Origin: Basidiobolus meristosporus CBS 931.73
Taxonomy: Eukaryota; Basidiobolomycota; Basidiobolomycetes; Basidiobolales; Basidiobolaceae
Direction: 5' to 3'
NCBI GenBank assembly: GCA_002104905.1
Contig: MCFE01000053.1
Coordinates: 1-64,000 of the forward strand
Length of the DNA stretch: 64,000 bases
Positions within the stretch are counted from its first letter, which is position 1; every line of letters begins with the position of its first letter. This document shows, piece by piece, positions 56,727 to 64,000 of this stretch. The notes below the pieces were generated by a model. It was not told where the DNA came from and made no database searches. It worked only from the letters and a program-made list of their open reading frames with translations. Made by a program: the position numbers and the translations under genes.

Positions 56727-59700
56727 CAGGCTTGCAACTGGACCCACCCATGAAAATCCAGCATATCCAAGCATCTTCCTTTGCCACAAAATCTATCCAG
56801 TCCTTGAGAATGCCTGTCAAAATCCAGATCCCTGACTCCAGTCCTGTCCCAGCCCTAGCCCTGATTGATTCCGGTGCTTCATCCTGTTTCATTGACCAAG
56901 CCTTTGTCCAGAAGCACTCTATTCCTGTTACCTTAAAATCCTGTCCAGTCCAAGTAGAAGTTATTGATGGAAGATCACTCTCCTCTGGTGCCATTACCCA
57001 TGAAACATGCTTACTCCAGCTGTCCAGTACTGCCCACCAAGAAAGAATCGCCTTCAACATCATCAACTCACCACACTATCCTATTGTGCTTGGAAGCTCA
57101 TGGTTGAGCTACCACAATCCAAGTATTGATTGGAAATCCAAGATCCTGTCATTCACCAGATCCCACCAAGTCAACTCCATGAAATCTCCAGACCCAGATA
57201 ACCGTGAAAAGACGGTTGCCAACAGTTCAACAGCCCAAGATACCTTACCAGCTGAAGGAGCCCCCTCAGCAACTATACCAGCCAAGTACCAAGAGTTTGC
57301 CCATGTCTTTGACAAGAAGAAAGCAGAACTCCTCCCTGACCATCGGCCTTATGACTGCCCTATTGACCTTGAAGATGGAAAAGTCCCTCCATTTGGCCCA
57401 ATATATAACCTCTCCCAGCCGGAGTTGAAAGAACTTCAAGGTTATATTCAAGAAAACCTCCAGAAGGGTTTTATTCAGCACTCCAAATCACCTGCTGGAG
57501 CCCCAATCCTCTTTGTCAAGAAGAAGGATGGCACCCTCAGAATGTGTGTGGACTACCGTGCTTTGAATAAGATCACAGTCAAGAACCGCTACCCCCTGCC
57601 CCTGATCAACACACTGTTGGATCAGCTATCTGCTGCCCAAGTCTTCACCAAGATAGACTTGAGAGGAGCTTACAATCTTGTCAGAATCAAGCCTGGTGAT
57701 GAATGGAAAACTGCCTTTTGCACAAGATATGGTCACTTTGAGTACAAAGTAATGCCATTTGGCCTCACCAATGCCCCTGCTGTGTTTCAACACCTCATGA
57801 ATGACATATTCCGTGAATACCTTGACCATTTTGTGGTAATCTACCTTGATGATATTCTCATATACTCCAAGAGCCAAGATGAACATGATGAACATGTCAA
57901 GAAAGTATTGAGAAAACTAGACTCTGCCGGTCTCTATGCCAAGCTAGAGAAGTGTGAATTTGACCAGAGAGAAGTGGAATTTCTTGGTTATCTCATCAGC
58001 CCTGAGGGAACAAGAATGGACCCAAAGAAAGTTGACTCAGTCCAATCCTGGAAAACTCCAAGCTCAGTCAAGGAAGTACAATCCTTCCTGGGATTTGCCA
58101 ACTTCTATTGCAGGTTCATAGCCAACTACTCCAAGATAGTCACCCCTCTGACAAAGCTTACCCAGAAGAACACACCTTTTGCCTGGAATGAGGAGCAATC
58201 CAGCTCATTCAACCAACTCAAGAAATCTTTCCTGAAGGCCCCCCTGCTTGCCCACCCTGACCTTGAGAAGCAATTCATAGTGGAGACTGATGCTTCTGAT
58301 TTTGCCCTTGGTGCCATACTCTCCCAGTATGATGGGGACAATGTGTTGCACCCCATTGCATTCTACTCTTGGAAGTTTTCCCCTGCAGAGATCAACTATG
58401 ATATCTATGATAAGGAGTTGCTTGCAATCATTGTAGCCTTTGAGCAATGGAGACACTACCTGGACGGTGCAAAACACAAAATCAAAGTCTTCTGTGACCA
58501 TAAGAACCTTGAGTACTTTGCAACTTCCAAAGTACTAAACCGGAGACAAGCCAGATGGTCACTCTTCCTGTCCAGCTTTGACTTTACTATCACCTATAGA
58601 CCTGGTGCAAAACAAGGAAAGCCTGATGCCCTGTCCAGAAAAAAGGAATATGCCCTGGAAGAGGGAGATGATGCCTGTTGGCAAATGGAACACCCATTCC
58701 TGAGCAAGAAACATTTTGAGATTCTTGCCACCCAGTCCTCAAGTCTTGTCATCCCTTCATTCCTAGTAAGGATATCAGAAGCCCAAGCCTCTGATATGAC
58801 TTCCAACACCGTGAAGAAATATCTGGAATCCCCAGTTGGGCCCCCTCCCAAGTTCCCAAACATCCAGAACCTGCATTTGGTAAACAACCTCATCTACCAC
58901 AAGCAGCAGCTCTATGTCCCAGACCTTGCCACCCAGCTAGACATCATTAAGTCTCGGCATGATTCAATGGCTGCAGGCCACTTTGGTACTGCCAAAACCT
59001 TAAATGCTATCAAAAGAGATTTCTGGTGGCCTAGAATGATAACTCTTATCAAAGAGTACATTCTGACTTGTGATATTTGCAACCGTGCAAAACCAGCCAG
59101 ACACCAGCTCTATGGACTTCTTCAGCCCTTGCCTATCCCAGAACACCAATGGAGATCTATATCTATGGACTTCATTACTGACCTCCCTGAGTCATGTGGC
59201 TTCAATGCTATACTTGTAGTGGCTGACCGGCTGACCAAGATGGCTCACTTTATCCCTTGCTGTAAGAACACTGATGCAAAAGAAACTGCTGCTTTAGTCC
59301 TGAAGAATATTTTCCGCCTTCATGGTATCCCCAGTGATATTGTGTCAGATAGAGGCCCACAGTTTGTGTCCAAGTTTTGGAAACACTTCATGAAATACTT
59401 TGGTGTTCAAGTCAAGCTCTCTACTGCTTTCCATCCACAGTCTGATGGCCAGACTGAAAGAATCAACCAGATTCTAGAGCAATACCTCCGGTGCTATATC
59501 AATTACCAGCAAGACAATTGGGTTGATCTACTCCCTGTTGCTGAGTTTGCCTACAACAACTCAAGCCATAGTGCAACCGGTTTTACACCATTCTATGCAA
59601 ACTATGGATTCCACCCTCAGTTTGATATCCAGATTCCAACAAACCCAATGAGCCCACATGCGGCTGAACATGCCCAAGCAATCCAGGACATCCAGAATAC

Positions 59701-60247
59701 CCTCAAGGAAGAACTATCCTTAGCTCAGGAAAGCTACAAGAAATTTGCCAATCTAAAACAGCATCCCAGCCCTGATCTTAATGAAGGAGATTTTGTATGG
59801 CTGCTCAGAAGAAACATCAGCACCAACCGCCCTTGTGACAAATTGGATTTCAAGAAACTTGGTCCTTTCAAGATCAAGAAGAAGCTTAGCCCTATAGTAT
59901 ATCAGCTACAGTTACCAGCAAGTATGAAAATCCATGATACTTTCCATGTGTTCCTCCTGGAGCCGTATTGTAGGAACACCTTGCCAAACCGGCAAGAAGC
60001 AAAGCCCCAAGCTATCCAGGTTGACCAACATCAAGAATTTGAAGTTAAACAGATTCTAGACTCCAAGTATATCCGGTCAAAGCTGTACTACTTAGTAGAC
60101 TGGATTGGTTATGGCCCAAGTGACCAAACATGGGAACCAGCTACACATCTCACTAATTGTCAAGAACTAGTTACCCAGTTCCACCAACAATATCCTGCAA
60201 AACCTGCCCCAAAGGGAAACAGAGCTTTGCCTGGAAGAGGAGAATAG
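56687..60247 (+). CDS. Pol of element 2 with chromodomain
   Basis: Frame open from 56687, -1 to gag, about 1,186 codons; no ATG is needed if made by frameshifting. Protease [14 protein letters not shown] with [11 protein letters not shown]; RNase H ([14 protein letters not shown]); integrase zinc site ([25 protein letters not shown]) and core ([28 protein letters not shown]). The C-terminus is a chromodomain ([19 protein letters not shown]), which in this group guides insertion to chromatin. No stop interrupts it. Confidence 0.95.
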   Translation, partial: SRSVGKLQCPVALTGLQLDPPMKIQHIQASSFATKSIQSLRMPVKIQIPDSSPVPALALIDSGASSCFIDQAFVQKHSIPVTLKSCPVQVEVIDGRSLSSGAITHETCLLQLSSTAHQERIAFNIINSPHYPIVLGSSWLSYHNPSIDWKSKILSFTRSHQVNSMKSPDPDNREKTVANSSTAQDTLPAEGAPSATIPAKYQEFAHVFDKKKAELLPDHRPYDCPIDLEDGKVPPFGPIYNLSQPELKELQGYIQENLQKGFIQHSKSPAGAPILFVKKKDGTLRMCVDYRALNKITVKNRYPLPLINTLLDQLSAAQVFTKIDLRGAYNLVRIKPGDEWKTAFCTRYGHFEYKVMPFGLTNAPAVFQHLMNDIFREYLDHFVVIYLDDILIYSKSQDEHDEHVKKVLRKLDSAGLYAKLEKCEFDQREVEFLGYLISPEGTRMDPKKVDSVQSWKTPSSVKEVQSFLGFANFYCRFIANYSKIVTPLTKLTQKNTPFAWNEEQSSSFNQLKKSFLKAPLLAHPDLEKQFIVETDASDFALGAILSQYDGDNVLHPIAFYSWKFSPAEINYDIYDKELLAIIVAFEQWRHYLDGAKHKIKVFCDHKNLEYFATSKVLNRRQARWSLFLSSFDFTITYRPGAKQGKPDALSRKKEYALEEGDDACWQMEHPFLSKKHFEILATQSSSLVIPSFLVRISEAQASDMTSNTVKKYLESPVGPPPKFPNIQNLHLVNNLIYHKQQLYVPDLATQLDIIKSRHDSMAAGHFGTAKTLNAIKRDFWWPRMITLIKEYILTCDICNRAKPARHQLYGLLQPLPIPEHQWRSISMDFITDLPESCGFNAILVVADRLTKMAHFIPCCKNTDAKETAALVLKNIFRLHGIPSDIVSDRGPQFVSKFWKHFMKYFGVQVKLSTAFHPQSDGQTERINQILEQYLRCYINYQQDNWVDLLPVAEFAYNNSSHSATGFTPFYANYGFHPQFDIQIPTNPMSPHAAEHAQAIQDIQNTLKEELSLAQESYKKFANLKQHPSPDLNEGDFVWLLRRNISTNRPCDKLDFKKLGPFKIKKKLSPIVYQLQLPASMKIHDTFHVFLLEPYCRNTLPNRQEAKPQAIQVDQHQEFEVKQILDSKYIRSKLYYLVDWIGYGPSDQTWEPATHLTNCQELVTQFHQQYPAKPAPKGNRALPGRGE
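56699..56705 (+). promoter_or_regulatory. -1 ribosomal frameshift site GGGAAAC
   Basis: X XXY YYZ heptamer in the correct phase of gag (codons TCG GGA AAC), inside the gag-pol overlap (56687-56726). A slip gives direct entry into pol. A downstream stem was not modelled. Confidence 0.75.
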
Positions 60248-60768
60248 TGTCATGATCACATGACAGCCATGAACACCCATGCCAAGTTTTGGCTTCCTAG
60301 CTCAATTTCTAAGAGATTCCTTCTGGAACCTTCTACCACCTTCCAGAAAGTTCCTGACCATTCCAAACCATTGTTACACAATGGAACATTCCATGGAAGC
60401 TTTCCATCGTATTTTTCATAGTCCAGTACCATATATGGAAATACCAGGTCACATGACTTAGTCACATGATCAGGTGACCCAATCCATTTCCCCATCCTGT
60501 CTCAGTGCTGTGTCATCTATGTCATTATCCCCAGCACCATTGCTGTGCCTCACCCCACAACCCCATTAGTATTAGCTAATATCTCTTGGCATCAGTATAG
60601 CCAAAAAGTATATATAGTCCTATCCCCCCTTAAGTATTCCTCAGTCTGATAAACACTGGTCTTGAATAAACAGCCTTGCCTTGAATCCTGCCTTGCCTTG
60701 ATGGTCCACACCTAAGTCCTTTCCTGCCGTGCCTAGCTTTTCCTCCTGCCTTGTGTCTATTCATAACA
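60248..60768 (+). repeat. 3' LTR of element 2
   Basis: 521 bp, begins directly after the pol stop codon (TAG ends at 60247). Followed by TTGTC target duplicate. Confidence 0.95.
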
Positions 60769-61218
60769 TTGTCTACCTATGATGTTGATTGCTCTATACC
60801 ATTAATCTGCTCATCCTGTTTCTGGACTATCTCCCAATGTCTCTGGGCAATTGCATCTATCCTATCAGCCACTGCACCTAGTTGCCTCCTTAATGCTTTG
60901 GTATAAGCTGACAACAACTCGATAATATGGGTGGTGGTCTTCAACTGAAGGTACTTGTTTTGCTACATTCTCATCTGCCTTGGCATTGTGGTCAGCTTGC
61001 AGCTCCACAGAGACTCCCAATTACCTACCTGACTGAGAGCCTGAGGTGTCTGCATTATTACCCTCAGTGGGCACACTGTCCACAAGGCCTTTTTTGGTTC
61101 TAGCCCTGCTTGTTGCACTAAATGGCAAAGCAAGCTGTGGTCCAACCATTTGTCTGCTGCTGTCAGTAGGGGGATTTGCTTGGGAATCAGACAACTTTGC
61201 TTTATTTTTTGGTGGCAT
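60769..61218 (-). pseudogene. Decayed ORF interrupted by element 2
   Basis: ATG 61218 opens a Lys/Ser-rich 65-aa frame (MPPKNKAKLSDSQANPP). A second frame downstream (LKTTTHIIELLSAYTKALRR, then AVADRIDAIAQRHWEIVQKQ) looks like a coiled-coil exon. The phases no longer match, so the gene has decayed. Sequence of similar style continues on the far side of element 2, which thus split it. Origin (host gene or transposon ORF) unknown. Confidence 0.45.
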
Positions 61219-61639
61219 ATATATGAAAGTGAGACAAACCCAAGGAGAAATGGTGTGTCATACACATGTGTATTGGGTGTCACGACTTTATTTATAATGT
61301 TTACTATGGCAGGTCATCATTGAATCTTACATTTATGTAGGCACAATGTCTCAAGTACAAGGCTGTCTTAAATTCACATGAGTATTGACAGAAAAATGAT
61401 GTAATAGCATTATGTTGTGGAGTGTCAAACTGTTTGCCCCATGGACAAGACTACTTTGATGCAACATTGTAAGAGAAGAGAAAAAAGACCATGTGGCAAT
61501 TGTAATAAGCCTCTCAGCCATGAACCACATAGAAAGTAAAGGAAATATTACAAGCATCACACACAGCATTTTACCACACAAGTCATATTTGACCATTCAT
61601 CAGTTACTACTGTACCAACAGTATCTTGCAACACACTTG
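61219..61639. other. Decayed repeat DNA
   Basis: No gene recognised; almost no CpG. Confidence 0.5.
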
Positions 61640-63760
61640 ATACTTCTATAATAGCACCCAGCTGTACTTGTCATTTTGCTCAAGCTGAGTCAGGTGAGCT
61701 TTTGACAACTTTAGGCTCACACCAGCCATTGGAATATGGTATGCAAAGTGATAGCTATGAAGTAGCAGGCTTCCTGATGGATTGTGAGCCTATCTCTCCT
61801 TACAATAGTACCTTGCATAAGCATGGCAAAGTTGCATTATGCTTTGAGACAACACTGGTAGAAGTAAATGCCAAGAATACTTTATGGAGTCAAGTGAGCC
61901 CAGTAATCCATCTGCTGGTGAATGCTGTGATGTGGTGGCCAGAGAAGTGGCACATTTTGGCTAATATCAGTAATGGGGGCTTTGAGGATTTGCTACTGCT
62001 TCTTGCCTCAGTCATCCCAGGATGCAACTTACCATGTACATGGTATAAATAGACAACTGGCATGCAGCTGGCAACATATGACCCAGAGACCAACCTGATA
62101 CATGCATGTATTACAGTTGCATGACATTCTCATCAAAAAATACCACCATCTCAAGGTGTCCAATTTGTCAGGAATCCACTACCATTGGGGGAAAACAATG
62201 TTCACACTCTAGATATATTCTGGTAATACCCTGCATAAAGAGGCTTATCCAGTCCAATAAGTATTGTGAAGCTATAAAGTACTGCACTCAGTATCAAGCA
62301 AGTGCTAACACATCCCATATATTTGATTGCAAACATTACAAGCAGCTTACAAGCATTGGCTACTTTGAAGGTATGTATGACCTTGCCTTTGCCTTGGCAC
62401 TTGATAGATTCTCATCAAACAAGTTCTCTACCAGCAAATCCTGCTTGCCACTAGTTATCATCAACCTGAATCTGTCACCTATCTCAAGGTATCAGAGCAG
62501 AAATTTGATGGTAGTCTCACTGGTATCAGGACCTATATCACCATCCAACCTTGACAGCTACCTGTCTCCCTTGCCGGATGAAAGTTGCATACTTTTCAGC
62601 AGGATAACAGTAAGTGGCCATCATGTCAAAGCACATATTGTATCTGCATTGGAGATACCCCAGCCATTGGCAAGATAGCCAGCTTTGCTAGGCACAATGG
62701 AAAGTGTTGCTGTCAATATGTAAGATCAAGAAGACTTACTCCTCAACTCACACACATTATTATCACCCCAACACCAACACTAAGGTCATCATCTTCCTCC
62801 AGAGAGAACATACAGAAGTAAGCATGCAATTGCAGCAAAGTTGGCAAGCTTAAGCCATTGGCTGGAATATGGAATTAATCAGAGACCAGAGATACTTAAG
62901 ATTGAGGGTATCTGTTGGAGCAAAAGCTTTCCACTGGGAGCAATGCATTTGCTTTTCAACAATATCCCTATACTGATGACCAGGTTGTATATGAGGCATT
63001 CCAAGCTAAATGAGCCCTCTGAGATAGAGGAAAAAATTGAAAGAATTGGCAAGATATTACAGAGTATCTCCTACCATAAGTACTTCTCATAGGCTTCAAT
63101 CAACATTCATATGCATATGCTGCAGTACAAGTGGAAGGACCAGATGAACTGAATATGTACTTATGCAAGTGGCCTTCTGAAGCCATTTTTACCAAGGGTA
63201 TATTGGAAGCATTGGGAGTAATATGTGGACATTGTAGGAATATTTATCCAGAAGCTGATCACCAATGCAAACTTGCTGCTTCTACAGCGTTTGTGCAAAG
63301 AGTTTGTAATGAGATTTGAGCAGCTATACCACAAATATAAATCTGAAGACATAGATCTCTACCACTACTGTATCCATTTTCTACTCCATCTTACCTGGTG
63401 TGTGCAGAATATTAGGCATTGCTTCACCTTTTGGGGGTTTCCTATGGAGTGGATATGTGGGGATATAGGAAGACAAGTCAAGTTGCAGGTACTGCTCTAT
63501 CCTAGTCTCATTAGGTATAATACCTTCAAGTCCATCATGGATATGATGAGTTGGCACATGGATGACAGCAAGGAAGAGTTGGAAAAAACTGAAGTCAGAT
63601 GTGCACATAAAAACACCTATGCTGATGGCATTAAGAAGCTAAGCAGCCCCCATGCAAGGGTAATCAGTGTTGTGCATCAAAACCTAAAACTTAGCAAATT
63701 TCACTCCATTAGAAAATCTAGTACCCCAACTGCTTTTCCCAAGCCCACACATAAGTAATC
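61640..63760 (+). pseudogene. Decayed CACTA/EnSpm transposase (Tnp2 family)
   Basis: Successive short frames match the Tnp2-type transposase in order: FEDLLLLLASVIPGCNLPCTWY and YDPETNLIHAC (61.98-62.11 kb); DLAFALALDRFSSNKF, SCLPLVIINLNLSP and SGPISPSNLDSYLSPL (62.37-62.57 kb); YGINQRPEIL and KSFPLGAMHLLFNNI (62.86-62.97 kb); FEQLYHKY, HFLLHLTWCVQNIRH and FWGFPMEWICG (63.3-63.46 kb). Frameshifts and stops separate them. Introns may explain some breaks, but several stops fall inside conserved blocks. Terminal CACTA repeats were not found; the right edge may lie outside the window. Confidence 0.8.
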
Positions 63761-64000
63761 CTTGTTATGGTCTATTTTATCACTTCTCAGAATATTTTTT
63801 TAGCTGTCACTCTTCATCAATATTTGTGTGGTGTCTATGTCCTCAACTGACCTGCTAAGCCTTTCCAAGTGATTAGACTTCTGAGATCTATCCTACCACT
63901 TTGCAGTTGCCAAGACATCAGCTGATTAATGACACTATGGTGGTGTATAGGTCCAAGGGAGAGATATGTCCAACACTTCTCAAGTGTTTTGTGTGTGGGG
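63761..64000. other. Repeat-like DNA to the window edge
   Basis: CpG-free continuation of the transposon region; nothing recognisable. Confidence 0.5.

Larger units (their letters stand above)
54867..60768 (+). mobile_element. Chromovirus (Tf1/sushi-like Ty3 retrotransposon), element 2
   Basis: 5,902-bp element with 521-bp LTRs (54867-55387, 60248-60768) differing at about five positions (about 99% identical) and a perfect 5-bp target duplication TTGTC (54862-54866, 60769-60773). Order: LTR, self-primer site, leader, gag with zinc knuckle, -1 frameshift site, pol with PR-RT-RH-IN and a C-terminal chromodomain. Both ORFs are intact. LTR ends are TGTCATGA...TCATAACA. It is nested in older, decayed sequence. 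Confidence 0.95.

Overview
The window is nuclear DNA of a fungus: compact intron-bearing genes, short introns (mostly 50-85 bp), a Zn2Cys6 regulator, histone H3, glyoxylate-cycle and mitochondrial genes, and Ty3-type LTR retrotransposons. Several traits point away from model Dikarya and towards an early-diverging (zygomycete-grade or similar) lineage: a B12-dependent methylmalonyl-CoA mutase, an AP-4 adaptor sigma subunit, and two introns with the full signature of the minor (U12) spliceosome. The species cannot be named from the sequence alone.

Layout. 0-4 kb: a Zn2Cys6 transcription factor running off the left edge and an F-box/LRR protein. 4.76-10.14 kb: a Ty3 retrotransposon with identical LTRs (recent insertion). 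10.4-15.6 kb: a PHO80-type cyclin and an isocitrate lyase with a long Ser/Asn/Gln-rich tail. 17.3-31.5 kb: a dense run of housekeeping genes: DRS1 helicase, AP-4 sigma, Rieske protein, complex I subunit NDUFA13/GRIM-19, a mitochondrial RRM protein, ataxin-2/PBP1, CDT2 and the mitochondrial pyruvate carrier MPC1. 31.5-43.1 kb: a five-repeat Myb protein, a small secreted protein, a multipass membrane protein, an isoaspartyl peptidase/asparaginase, a PI-PLC-like phosphodiesterase, a large secreted repeat protein, a BED-finger protein derived from a hAT transposase, histone H3 and a small SET protein. 43.4-50.6 kb: mitochondrial EF-G, a CorA-type Mg transporter and methylmalonyl-CoA mutase. From about 51.9 kb to the right edge the DNA becomes an almost CpG-free transposon graveyard: a copia integrase scrap, decayed DNA, a nearly intact self-priming chromovirus (54.87-60.77 kb) nested in older sequence, and a decayed CACTA/Tnp2 transposase.

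The strongest discoveries are at the splicing level: two AT-AC U12-type introns (AP-4 sigma and ataxin-2) and probable coding microexons of 4, 12 and 13 nt. All exon joins were derived by hand from reading frame, splice-site motifs and family alignment from memory; none has been tested with RNA data. Several genes share mitochondrial or propionate/C2 metabolism themes (ICL, MCM, MPC1, RIP1, NDUFA13, MEF1), but they are scattered on both strands and nothing suggests a co-regulated cluster.
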